Of a stretch of 64,000 nt of DNA, positions 15,413-23,184 are shown in pieces. A model generated the notes under the pieces. It was not told where the DNA came from, made no database searches, and was given only the letters and a program-made list of their open reading frames with translations. Both the position numbers and the translations under genes were made by a program. The stretch comes from Syntrophotalea carbinolica DSM 2380 (GTDB lineage: Bacteria > Desulfobacterota > Desulfuromonadia > Desulfuromonadales > Syntrophotaleaceae): positions 1,612,001-1,676,000 of the forward strand of contig NC_007498.2 of assembly GCF_000012885.1 (NCBI RefSeq), read 5' to 3'. The first letter of the stretch is position 1. Every line of letters begins with the position of its first letter.

Positions 15413-16753
15413 ATGAAGTCGAAACCAGGTAAATACGGTATTGAAAGCTCATTGATACTTAGCTCGTTTTATCCGGGATACTGGAAGACTGTTTCCAACT
15501 TACGCGCAGTCATCCATCCTGAAGTTAATCTTGAGGGTTCCGCATTGTGCTTCACCAACTATCCGTTTGAACCTTCAACGGTGTTTCCATCCGGTACTGT
15601 CAAAGTTGATCAAATCATTGAAGTCAATTTGGGCTACCCATCTCAAGTCCGACTCAAGGGAGGAGACATCCTATTCGTTTCGGAGCTTGGAAAAGAGGCG
15701 CTAGTTACATTCATCAATCAAAACAATGTCAAGATAGAGAACCGTTTATCCGTCTGGAGTTCCTTACTTGATCCATTTCTTGACACTTGGGAGGAGCAAG
15801 AGACTATCGATAGGCAATTTTTGTGGTTTGCAAGCCTTGGACTGAACCGTGACGCCGTGGATAAGTGGCGACGCGAAGTCGCTGTCGCGATGGTCGCGTA
15901 TAACTTTGGAACGAGATTGTGGGAATGGACCATTCTCAATCTGTACGATGTGTTGGTCGCTCAGCGGGCACGTTTGAACCGTAAGGCATTCGCGGACTTT
16001 TATTCCCGCGCTATAAGTCTAGCTGCAATGGATCCGTTGTCCTCGGATTATAGCCTGTCAACCGACAATAAGATCGACAGAGCTCTGTTGTCGGTATTGA
16101 TAGATTGGTATCCACGAGAAAATGATGGAGCCATGAATGATTCTAGCGAACAGTTGGAAATGCGGAATGAACAAATTGAAGGGCTGCGGCAGAAACTGAT
16201 TGTTGAGCTTACATCCTCCTATTCGGAACCACACCGTTGCTATCACACTCTTGCGCATATCGAAAAGTGTCTACTGGAACTGGGTGAAGTATCGGAATAT
16301 GCTATACACTTGAACGAAGTACGGTGGGCACTTTTGTTTCACGACGCGATCTATGATCCTCGCAGGCAAGACAATGAAGCTCGTTCGGCTGAATGGGCCT
16401 GTAGAGTAATGGAAGAACTCCAAAGACCGGAGGATGAGAAGGCGCGTGTTCGGGGAATGATCCTTGCGACAGCGCACTCAAGCGAACCTCGCACGCCCGA
16501 TGAGGCCCTGCTAGTTGATATAGATCTCTCAATTCTCGGTGCCGACGAGGCGACATTTGACGAATATGACCATTCGGTCCGAACCGAATATCGATGGGTT
16601 CCCGAACATAGTTATCGACAAGTGCGGACGGAAATGCTGGAGTCCTTTGTCAATCGTGATTGTCTATATCACACTGCGCCATATAGGCGACGTTTTGAGG
16701 AGTCTGCGCAGATGAATATCGAGCGTGCTTTGCTGCGACTGCGAGTCGGATAA
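15413..16753 (+). CDS. Cassette protein with C-terminal HD hydrolase domain
   Basis: The C-terminal 190 residues match the predicted HD-superfamily phosphohydrolases of the COG4339 type: HRCYHTLAHI, then WALLFHDAIYD with the His-Asp pair, NEARSAEW, and LVDIDLSILGA with a further Asp. The N-terminal 250 residues, including a Trp-rich segment (VWSSLLDPFLDTWEEQ), are unfamiliar, so this is a fusion of an unknown domain with a metal-dependent hydrolase. I use the ATG at 15413 after GCGAGG; a TTG at 15368 would add 15 residues. It fills the space between attC 6 and attC 7. The substrate is unknown; HD enzymes of this type often act on nucleotides. Confidence 0.7.
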   Translation: MKSKPGKYGIESSLILSSFYPGYWKTVSNLRAVIHPEVNLEGSALCFTNYPFEPSTVFPSGTVKVDQIIEVNLGYPSQVRLKGGDILFVSELGKEALVTFINQNNVKIENRLSVWSSLLDPFLDTWEEQETIDRQFLWFASLGLNRDAVDKWRREVAVAMVAYNFGTRLWEWTILNLYDVLVAQRARLNRKAFADFYSRAISLAAMDPLSSDYSLSTDNKIDRALLSVLIDWYPRENDGAMNDSSEQLEMRNEQIEGLRQKLIVELTSSYSEPHRCYHTLAHIEKCLLELGEVSEYAIHLNEVRWALLFHDAIYDPRRQDNEARSAEWACRVMEELQRPEDEKARVRGMILATAHSSEPRTPDEALLVDIDLSILGADEATFDEYDHSVRTEYRWVPEHSYRQVRTEMLESFVNRDCLYHTAPYRRRFEESAQMNIERALLRLRVG

Positions 16754-16796
16754 ATTCACCTCATACCAGAAGCTCGTATGGACGTATCACAGTGTC

Positions 16797-16854
16797 GCAC
16801 AACAAGGCAAATGCAGCGGATCGCTATTGCGCCCGCTAAATTGTGCCGTTCGGG
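16797..16854 (+). other. attC site 7 (short)
   Basis: It runs from GCACAAC to GTTCGGG. AAGGCAAATGCAGCGGATCGC pairs with GCGCCCGCTAAATTGTGCC less its unpaired bases. At 58 bp it is near the minimum for attC. The R' core deviates from GTTRRRY at its fourth and last bases. Confidence 0.7.
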
Positions 16855-16871
16855 AATATATTGGAATTGAG

Positions 16872-17396
16872 ATGAAAATCCGTCGCGCAAACGTAAGCGA
16901 TGTTGAGATCCTTGCCAATGTCCACACAGATTCATGGCGGTCGGCCTATCGTGGCTTGGTTCCTGAAACCTACCTAGCCAATCTCGATTGTGACCGCCTA
17001 GCTGAATGTTTTCGGAAAAACCTTTCTTCAAATTCTGAAGAGATGTTTCTGGCGGAGCAAGGAACCGGCATAATTGGTTTCCTCGGGATTGGGGGATGTC
17101 GCGACCTCGATTGTGGTCAGGGTTTAACTGGCGAAATTTATGGCATTTATCTCCACCCTGGCTACTGGCGAAAAGGCATTGGTCGTTTACTCTGCCAGAA
17201 AGGCCTACGCGTTCTCGAGTCACAGGGCTATTCCAGTGTCGTTCTCTGGGTTTTGGAGGGCAATCAACGGGCAAGGGGGTTCTACGAGGCGATGGGGTTT
17301 GTGACTGACGGATCAACTAAAATACTGAATCTTGGCTCTCAATTGACAGTAGTCCGTTACCAAAAGCCACTGGGGAGTTCCGAACCAGGGCATTGA
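16872..17396 (+). CDS. GNAT-family N-acetyltransferase (cassette)
   Basis: The 174-residue protein has the GNAT order: an N-terminal MKIRRANVSDVEILANVH, the strand EIYGIYLHPGYWRKGIGRLL with the acetyl-CoA pyrophosphate loop (RKGIGR), and the C-terminal GNQRARGFYEAMGF. The ATG at 16872 lies 18 bases after attC 7. GNAT enzymes are among the most common integron cassettes, and some acetylate antibiotics; this one shows no specific match to known resistance enzymes, so its substrate is open. The 3' end overlaps attC 8. Confidence 0.9.
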   Translation: MKIRRANVSDVEILANVHTDSWRSAYRGLVPETYLANLDCDRLAECFRKNLSSNSEEMFLAEQGTGIIGFLGIGGCRDLDCGQGLTGEIYGIYLHPGYWRKGIGRLLCQKGLRVLESQGYSSVVLWVLEGNQRARGFYEAMGFVTDGSTKILNLGSQLTVVRYQKPLGSSEPGH

Positions 17397-17442
17397 GTAG
17401 GTCGCGCAAAAAGCCGCGCGCCTGTGATGCCAATTGTTATGA
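17379..17442 (+). other. attC site 8 (short)
   Basis: It runs from TCCGAAC to GTTATGA, 64 bp. CCAGGGCATTGAGTAGGTCGC pairs with GCGCCTGTGATGCCAATTG, and the centre is a GC-rich hairpin (GTCGCGC/GCGCGCC). The last six codons of the acetyltransferase gene lie inside it. Confidence 0.78.
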
Positions 17443-17457
17443 TCCCGGAAGGTAACT

Positions 17458-18162
17458 GTGTTTGAAGCAATAATATTTGATTTTGATGGCACATTAGTAG
17501 ACTTTGTAGATTCGGACACCAAGAGCCTTAAACACTTGCACTCCCAAATAGAAACTACAGTTTCATTCAAAGACTTTTTTGGCACAGCAGTTGATGAAAT
17601 AATGAACTTTCATCAGCTTGTTGACCAAGGGGATATAGACCCTCTATTGATGCACAGGTTCCGCCTTGAAAGAACGTTTGGGGTTCACGGAATACAATTA
17701 AATGATTCAGCCATTGATATTTACAAAGATGAATTGTTTAGGACTTGTGTGCCATTCGATGGAATAGCTGAAGTTTTATCAAGGCTGAAAGAGCGCTTCA
17801 AACTTGGTTTGCTCACGAATGCTTATGATGCACCAGAACAACGGAAACGCATTTCTTCCTCGGGCTTGCATGACTACTTTGATGAGATACTGATCTCTGG
17901 AGAGATTGGTGTTTATAAACCTGACCCAAATGTTTTTTTTAGTATATTAAATAGGCTCAATGTTGTGCCTGAAAAGGCAATCTACATTGGTGACTCAATC
18001 AAACACGATGTGGGTGGTGCAAACTCAGCAGGCATGAAATCTGTTCTGTTTAGCAAAAAATCTAAAAGAATTAGTAGTGAAGCAGATTATCATGCACACG
18101 GAGTGGAAGGTTTAGAAAATTTGGCAAAAAAATTCTGTGGATTAGCCTTAGTAGGATCATAA
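17458..18162 (+). CDS. HAD-superfamily hydrolase (cassette)
   Basis: The four HAD motifs are present: motif I IFDFDGTLVD with the nucleophile Asp, motif II LLTNAYD, motif III Lys in GVYKPDPNVF, and motif IV YIGDSIKHDVGGANSAG. A helical cap between motifs I and II places it with C1-cap phosphatases such as phosphoglycolate phosphatase or pyrimidine 5'-nucleotidase YjjG. It begins with GTG after GGAAGG, 16 bases past attC 8, and its TAA stop overlaps the next R'' core. Substrate unknown. The gene is clearly AT-richer than the chromosomal genes that follow. Confidence 0.9.
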   Translation: MFEAIIFDFDGTLVDFVDSDTKSLKHLHSQIETTVSFKDFFGTAVDEIMNFHQLVDQGDIDPLLMHRFRLERTFGVHGIQLNDSAIDIYKDELFRTCVPFDGIAEVLSRLKERFKLGLLTNAYDAPEQRKRISSSGLHDYFDEILISGEIGVYKPDPNVFFSILNRLNVVPEKAIYIGDSIKHDVGGANSAGMKSVLFSKKSKRISSEADYHAHGVEGLENLAKKFCGLALVGS

Positions 18163-18200
18163 CACCGACATCAACCTGACAGAAAATAGCTGCTAAGCTT
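18157..18200 (+). other. Truncated attC (left half) at the array end
   Basis: TCATAAC (R'', overlapping the hydrolase stop) is followed nine bases later by AACCTGACAGAAAATAGC, very like the arm in attC 5 (AACCGGACGGAAAATAGC). No complementary right arm or R' core is found in the next 120 bases. The array therefore appears to have been cut off here by a deletion or rearrangement. Confidence 0.65.
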
Positions 18201-18323
18201 CTTGAATACTGTTATTGGTACACGCAAGATAATAGTATTTGGTAGTATTTGGGGTGAGTATTTGAGGTCGGACCAAGTCAACCTACTATCAGCAAATGTT
18301 TTCCATTTTGCAGGGGGAAGATT

Positions 18324-18743
18324 TTGAAGGGGAAAAGTCTTATGTTGTGGTTTGTGGCATGGTTCGGCCTGGCCGGTGTCTGTTCGGCCGGGGGATATAC
18401 AAGCTATCCTTTGACCGGAGAACTGGTCGCATCGGGCATCACCATTGTCGATATCCGTACTGAACCGGAGTGGCTGGAGACCGGGGTGGTTGCCGGATCG
18501 GTACTGCAGACCTTTTACCGGAAGGATCGCAGTTACGATCTCGAAGGCTTTATCGCCGAACTGCGTCGGCATGTTGAACCCGGACAGGAGTTTGCTATTC
18601 TTTGCCGCCGAGGGAACCGTTCGGCCAGAGTTTCCGCCATGCTGACCGATCGCGGTTTCGGTTCGGTTATCAATCTTAGTGGCGGAATTCAGGCCGCCCG
18701 CAAAAATGGTGTGCATCTGGAACCCTATGCGCCAAGGCGGTAG
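18324..18743 (+). CDS. Exported rhodanese-like protein
   Basis: A TTG start follows GGGGGAAG at good spacing. The N-terminus is a signal peptide (MKGKSLMLWFVAWFGLAGV, then CSAGG). The rest is a single rhodanese domain: TIVDIRTEPEW, the active-site loop ILCRRGNRSA with the catalytic Cys, and VINLSGGIQA. Such periplasmic single-domain rhodaneses carry or transfer sulfane sulfur. It is convergent with nhaA and stands alone. It marks the return to ordinary chromosome after the integron. The family is certain; the sulfur donor and acceptor are not known. Confidence 0.9.
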   Translation: MKGKSLMLWFVAWFGLAGVCSAGGYTSYPLTGELVASGITIVDIRTEPEWLETGVVAGSVLQTFYRKDRSYDLEGFIAELRRHVEPGQEFAILCRRGNRSARVSAMLTDRGFGSVINLSGGIQAARKNGVHLEPYAPRR

Positions 18744-18816
18744 TGGTATAAAAACACGGACACTCCCGAATGCCCCTAGTTTTTTCTTTTGCACTGTTTT
18801 CTAGCCTGCTTTCCTA

Positions 18817-20007
18817 TCAGGGTGCCTCGGCTCTGAGTGCGCGTTTTCGAACAGCCCTTTTCAGCAGGTAATAGCCGCTGAGCGCCGACATCAAAGAGCC
18901 TAGCAGGACTCCTAGACGAGCGGCATCCGCCGTTTCCTGACTGCCGTCCAACGCCAGGGTTGCGATAAACAGACTCATGGTAAAGCCGATGCCGCACAAT
19001 ACCGCCATGCCGTGAAATTCGCCCCAGCTGACGCCCTGCGGCAGGCGGGCCATTCTCAGTTTGACGCCGATCCAGGAGAAGACAACGATACCGAACTGTT
19101 TGCCGACGAAGAGTCCGGCGGCTATGCCCAGGGGCAGAGGGGAGAAAACATCCGTAAATGATATTCCGGCGAGGGATACGCCGGCATTGGCAAAGGCAAA
19201 AATCGGCAGGATGCCGTAGGCAACCCAGGGGTGCAGGGTATGTTCAAGATGGCGCAGCAGAGAATGGCCGTCCTGATCCTTTGTGCGCAAGGGGATGGCG
19301 AAGGCCAGAACTACCCCCGCGAGGGTAGCGTGAACTCCGGATTTAAGTACGCAGATCCACAGAAATACCCCGAGAAGGACGTAGGCCGCAATGTGCGTTA
19401 CGCCGGTACGATTCAGGATAAACAGGCCGGCCACCGCTATCATCGCCAGCACCAGCGATAAGACGGACAGATCGGCGGTATAAAAAAGTGCGATAATGAC
19501 AATCGCTCCCAGGTCATCCAGAATGGCCAGGGTGAGCAGAAAAAGCTTGAGAGGGCCCGGTACGTTCTTGCCGAGCAGGGCGATCACCCCCAGGGCAAAG
19601 GCGATGTCGGTGGCTGCCGGGATGGCCCAGCCCTGCAGGGTGGCGGGCGCGGACCAGTTGATGCCGGTATAGATCAGCGCTGGGACCAACATGCCGCCGA
19701 CGGCGGCGATTCCGGGCAATGCTATCTGCGGCAGGCTGGACAACTCCCCCTCGAGTATCTCGCGTTTGACCTCAAGTCCGACCAGCAGAAAAAAGATGGC
19801 CATCAGGCCGTCGTTGATCCATAGCAGCAGGGGTTTGGCAAGGCTCAACGCTCCGAAATGGATCTCGAACCGGGTTTGCAGAAAACCGTCGTAAAGCCAG
19901 GAAAGCGGCGTGTTGGCGCATAGCACGGCCAGCAGCATGGCACCGATCAGCAGCAGGCCACTGGCCGATTCGAGTTTTAAAAAATCACGGATAGTCTGGA
20001 CAGTCAT
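18817..20007 (-). CDS. nhaA: Na+/H+ antiporter NhaA
   Basis: A 396-residue inner-membrane protein with about twelve hydrophobic helices. It carries the NhaA landmarks [14 protein letters not shown], the Thr-Asp pair in [12 protein letters not shown] and the transport aspartates in [13 protein letters not shown]. It exchanges external protons for internal Na+ and supports pH and salt homeostasis. The ATG at 20007 is preceded by GGAGGTAAAAGAA; the frame is open far upstream, but that part is the leader RNA. The leader carries a yybP-ykoY-type riboswitch, so expression probably responds to Mn2+ or, as for E. coli alx, to pH. Confidence 0.95.
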   Translation of the reverse strand: MTVQTIRDFLKLESASGLLLIGAMLLAVLCANTPLSWLYDGFLQTRFEIHFGALSLAKPLLLWINDGLMAIFFLLVGLEVKREILEGELSSLPQIALPGIAAVGGMLVPALIYTGINWSAPATLQGWAIPAATDIAFALGVIALLGKNVPGPLKLFLLTLAILDDLGAIVIIALFYTADLSVLSLVLAMIAVAGLFILNRTGVTHIAAYVLLGVFLWICVLKSGVHATLAGVVLAFAIPLRTKDQDGHSLLRHLEHTLHPWVAYGILPIFAFANAGVSLAGISFTDVFSPLPLGIAAGLFVGKQFGIVVFSWIGVKLRMARLPQGVSWGEFHGMAVLCGIGFTMSLFIATLALDGSQETADAARLGVLLGSLMSALSGYYLLKRAVRKRALRAEAP

Positions 20008-20084
20008 TTCTTTTACCTCCGAATACATTTTTACATGCCGCAGGTAAAAGAAAAGACCTCTACCCGCAGCATATTGATATGCAG

Positions 20085-20206
20085 TGGATAAAGGTCTTGC
20101 AGATTTCGACTTGGTGTCGTAACCCCGCATCCGGGCGGACGGGCCGCCGTAATGACGAATGTCGGGACGGCGTTTTCTCCCGCCGTTAGCTACTCCCCTT
20201 TGTTGG
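20085..20206 (-). promoter_or_regulatory. yybP-ykoY (manganese) riboswitch in nhaA leader
   Basis: Read on the minus strand, the leader begins AAAGGGGAGTAGC and ends CAAGACCTTTATCC. AAAGG pairs with CCTTT to close the P1 stem, and these two conserved blocks are the signature of the yybP-ykoY aptamer. Between them are a GGCG/CGCC hairpin and the internal blocks CGACATTCGTC and GGGTTACGACACC, which resemble the metal-binding loop strands of the known structures. The class binds Mn2+ and usually controls Mn exporters or TerC-like proteins. About 80 bases separate it from the nhaA start, including a GCATAT/ATATGC hairpin that could be part of the switch. Confidence 0.8.
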
Positions 20207-20211
20207 GGCCT

Positions 20212-20241
20212 AAAATATCCAAAAAACTTACTCGTTGTCAA
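20212..20241 (-). promoter_or_regulatory. Sigma-70-type promoter for nhaA
   Basis: On the minus strand TTGACA (20236-20241) and TATTTT (20212-20217) are 18 bases apart. The predicted transcription start, near 20205, falls right at the 5' end of the riboswitch, which supports both calls. Confidence 0.65.
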
Positions 20242-20339
20242 CGATAATCGGTTTCACGGGTGCTATTGAACGGTTGCATAGTCCCGGGAACCGTAGAGTT
20301 AAGTGCCTGAAGCGGTGCTGCCCCTGCCTTTGGCATGGC

Positions 20340-20879
20340 TCAGTGTTTCCGGTAGGTTCCAATAAGTGTCGCCTGCTCGAGGATGTGCCCGGCCATGGCT
20401 TTTTCGAGTTGATCCTTGGTCGGGTGTTTCAGGCCGCTAAGAAGGGTATCCAGGGCATAAAGTTTGTGGAAGTAGCGATGCCGACCGATGGGCGGGCAGG
20501 GGCCGCCGTAACCGGTTTTGTGCCAGTCGTTCAATCCCTCCGTGGTGCCCTGCGGAAGCTGCTTGACCGCTTCGGGAAGGCCGGTGCTATTCGGCGGAAG
20601 ATTGAAAAGCACCCAGTGGACCCAGGTCATTTTCGGGGCTTTGGGATCGGGTGCATCGGGGTCGTCGACAATAAGCACAAGGCTTTGGGTCTGCGGCGGT
20701 ATTCCGGACCAGGCAAGGGGCGGTGAAATATTATCACCCTCGCATGTGTACAGGGCTGGGATCGCGTCGCCTTCGTCAAAGGCTGCCGATGTGATTTGCA
20801 TGGCCATGATAGTCTCCCTTCCGATAAAGGTTAACAGCAGAGCAAACAGCAGCACCAGGCGAAGCGTTTGGGTGGTCAT
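20340..20879 (-). CDS. Exported YbhB/YbcL-family PEBP protein
   Basis: The N-terminus (MTTQTLRLVLLFALLLTFIG) is a signal peptide or membrane anchor. The rest is a phosphatidylethanolamine-binding-protein fold of the bacterial YbhB/YbcL type: YTCEGDNISPPLAWSG, VDDPDAP, WVHWVLFNLP and the ligand pocket GYGGPCPPIGRHRY. The ATG at 20879 has GGAGGAAAC upstream. Members are called Raf-kinase-inhibitor-like by homology only; the bacterial ligand is unknown. It is a single gene divergent from nothing obvious; the neighbouring methyltransferase is separated by about 195 bases. Confidence 0.9.
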   Translation of the reverse strand: MTTQTLRLVLLFALLLTFIGRETIMAMQITSAAFDEGDAIPALYTCEGDNISPPLAWSGIPPQTQSLVLIVDDPDAPDPKAPKMTWVHWVLFNLPPNSTGLPEAVKQLPQGTTEGLNDWHKTGYGGPCPPIGRHRYFHKLYALDTLLSGLKHPTKDQLEKAMAGHILEQATLIGTYRKH

Positions 20880-21074
20880 CTGTTTCCTCCGATTTTTAAA
20901 CTTTATGGGCAATGATGGAATGCATCCGCAGATAAAATCAGCATAGCCGTTTTGGCGTCGATGGCAAACGGCAGGCACAAGGGATTGCGCAGAATAGCTG
21001 AAGATGGAAGCGGATCAATATCATGCTGCAAATCGTTTCTTCGGCTTTGAACCGGGTAGTGCTGTACTTTCCAT

Positions 21075-21701
21075 TCAGGGCTTTTGCGCGATCAGGAAAA
21101 ACAGGGGAAACGGCTTGTGCTTGCCGTCCTGGGTGGTTTTTTCCACCATCAGCATGCGACAGGTACGCACTTTGGAGAACCCGCAGTCCTCCACCTGTTT
21201 CTGCAGTTCGCAGGGGTCAAATCCGCAGTGCACCTCCATATCCTCGCCATGAAAGGAACCGTCTTCGGGTTCCAGATCACCGATACACAGGTATCCCCCC
21301 GATGAGAGCAGATCATAAAAGCGGGACAGGATGGGGGGCACCTCCTTGATATGATGCAAGGTCATCAAGGCGTAGGCCAGATCAAAGTTTTTTTCTTCGA
21401 GCCTTTCCTGAAACAGGTCTCCCTCGAAAACATGCATATTGCGCACGCCGGTACGGGCGATTTTTTTTCGCAGCACCTTCAGCATCCCTTCCGATGTGTC
21501 GACCATGGCTATGGAATGTAGCGCGGGGCAAAGTCGGATGCTTACCTGGCCGGTACCGCAGCCGAAATCGAGGGCCCGGGTCTGGTCCGTCAGGGGGACC
21601 TGCTGCCTGATGTGCGCGGCGAATGTCGCAGCCATCTCGGTGATACGGGGATTGTCGTCCCAATCGGCGGCCATATCGTCAAAGAGTTTCTGGTCGGTCA
21701 T
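21075..21701 (-). CDS. Class I SAM-dependent methyltransferase
   Basis: The 208-residue protein contains the SAM-binding glycine loop in LDFGCGTGQVS, an acidic residue after the second strand (MVDTSEGML), FEGDL, and the FDLAYALMTLHHI motif typical of small-molecule methyltransferases near UbiE. The start codon overlaps the stop of the upstream M48 protease gene by four bases (ATGA), so the two are co-transcribed and translationally coupled. The substrate cannot be inferred. Confidence 0.9.
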   Translation of the reverse strand: MTDQKLFDDMAADWDDNPRITEMAATFAAHIRQQVPLTDQTRALDFGCGTGQVSIRLCPALHSIAMVDTSEGMLKVLRKKIARTGVRNMHVFEGDLFQERLEEKNFDLAYALMTLHHIKEVPPILSRFYDLLSSGGYLCIGDLEPEDGSFHGEDMEVHCGFDPCELQKQVEDCGFSKVRTCRMLMVEKTTQDGKHKPFPLFFLIAQKP

Positions 21702-22975
21702 AGATGATCTTTCCTTTCGGGGTGTTTTTCCTGTGCGGAAGGAGCCATTTGTTGCAGGGCTGCGACCCGCTGCACAAGGGGCGGGTGGGAAAAGTGAAAC
21801 CAGGCGTACAGAGGGTGGGGGTGAAGGGCTGCAAGGTTGTCATGTGCCAGTTTGACCAGGGCCTCCGCCAGATCAAAGGGGCGGCCCGTCAGTGTGCAGG
21901 CGAAACGGTCGGCCTGGCGCTCCTGGCGCCGGGATAAGGCATGGCCAAGGGGAGCCAGGGCAAAGCTGACCAGGGAGGCCAGCAGCGCCAGGATCATGGC
22001 CTGTGCCGAAAACGATGCCGAGGGTAGGTTCAGCAAGCCCGGCAAACCGTCCCATTGCATAAGGTGCGCGGCCAGATACAACCCCCCAAGCATCAATACC
22101 GCATTTGCGCATAGCCTTCGGCTGATATGCCGGTGTTTCCAGTGCCCGATTTCGTGAGCGAGAACTGCCAGGATTTGATTCTCGTCCATGTGTTCGAGGA
22201 GGGTGTCGAAAAGCACGATGCGTTTTTGACGTCCCAAGCCCGTGAAATAGGCGTTGCCGTGGCGGCTGCGACGGGAAGCATCGACCTGAAAGATACGACC
22301 GGCATGGAGTCCGGCTTTTTCCGCCAGGCATCTGATGTTTTGCTCCAGGCCCTCTTTTTCGATCGGGGTGAATTTAAAAAATAGAGGTTCGATGAGGTAG
22401 GGGGAAATAACCATCACCATCAGACCGAAAAAGAAAATAAATGCCCAGACCCAGATCCACCAATGCAGGGGACTGGTCTGTACCAGCCACAGGACTCCTG
22501 TCAGCAGCATGCCATACAGGAGCACTGAAAGAACGAGCCCTTTGCCGGCATCGATCAGCCACAGGCGCAGCGGCATGGTGTTGAAACCGAAATGCGCTTC
22601 GATGCGAAAATTTCTGTACCAGGAGAAGGGCAGATCAAGCAGCATTTGTACGATCAACAGACCGAGGAAAAACAACACGCCCTGGCCGATAAAGGTTTCT
22701 GAGATTTCGCTGGTCCAGGCATCGTAACGAGGCAGCCAACCTCCGAACATGAAGGCGGCGAAGAGGGCAGCGGATAGACCTGTTTCGATAAGGGCGGCTT
22801 GTTTTTTGCGGGTCTCGTAGGCGAGGGCGCGATGCACCGTGGACGGATCGTAATGGCGCGCGAAGATGGCCGGTATATGGTGGGCATGACGGTGCTGGTA
22901 ACGTATATTGAACCATTCGAGGATTTGCTCGCAGATAAAGACGAACAGATAGACGCTCAATAGGGCGGTTTTCAT
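21698..22975 (-). CDS. M48-family zinc metalloprotease (Ste24/CAAX protease-like)
   Basis: A 425-residue integral membrane protein with several hydrophobic segments, an N-terminal Ste24-type domain and the zinc site HEIGHWKHRH (HExxH) near residue 275, with a C-terminal Glu in the RQERQADRFA segment as third ligand. This is the architecture of Ste24/CAAX prenyl protease 1 homologues, which cleave peptides in the membrane interior. In bacteria their role is probably membrane-protein quality control. The ATG is 12 bases downstream of AGGAG. It forms a two-gene operon with the methyltransferase. Confidence 0.92.
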   Translation of the reverse strand: MKTALLSVYLFVFICEQILEWFNIRYQHRHAHHIPAIFARHYDPSTVHRALAYETRKKQAALIETGLSAALFAAFMFGGWLPRYDAWTSEISETFIGQGVLFFLGLLIVQMLLDLPFSWYRNFRIEAHFGFNTMPLRLWLIDAGKGLVLSVLLYGMLLTGVLWLVQTSPLHWWIWVWAFIFFFGLMVMVISPYLIEPLFFKFTPIEKEGLEQNIRCLAEKAGLHAGRIFQVDASRRSRHGNAYFTGLGRQKRIVLFDTLLEHMDENQILAVLAHEIGHWKHRHISRRLCANAVLMLGGLYLAAHLMQWDGLPGLLNLPSASFSAQAMILALLASLVSFALAPLGHALSRRQERQADRFACTLTGRPFDLAEALVKLAHDNLAALHPHPLYAWFHFSHPPLVQRVAALQQMAPSAQEKHPERKDHL

Positions 22976-23184
22976 GGGAAACTCCTGCTGTGCATGGATT
23001 TTCTTTCGCGCGCCTGTTAAGTGCGCGTGCCGTTGTTACCGGGGGCGTTTGCGCTTTTACCCCCATCTCCTTTATGTTATGAATATCGGTCGAACCTTGA
23101 TTCGGAACAAGGTTCTGCTGTTATGTGCCGGTTATCCTATGTGAAATACTCACACAGCATGCCGGTTGGGAGGAAGAGACGACG

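Larger units (their letters stand above)
3835..18200. mobile_element. Chromosomal integron with decayed cassette array
   Basis: An IntI-type integrase on the minus strand is followed by its attI region and a run of short genes, almost all on the plus strand, each followed by an imperfect palindrome ending in a GTTRRRY-like core. This is the architecture of an integron platform. I can place eight attC sites, complete or interrupted, plus a final half-site. The attC sequences differ widely in length (58 to 109 bp) and sequence, unlike the homogeneous Vibrio superintegron repeats. Four insertion sequences lie in the array and several cassettes are broken. The end is set at a truncated attC half-site near 18200; beyond it ordinary chromosomal genes resume. 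Confidence 0.9.

Noticed and set aside
3835-18200. Antibiotic-resistance cassettes or a mobile class 1-type integron
   Set aside because: No aad, dfr, bla, qac or sul genes and no transposon ends around the platform; the acetyltransferase shows no specific resistance match.
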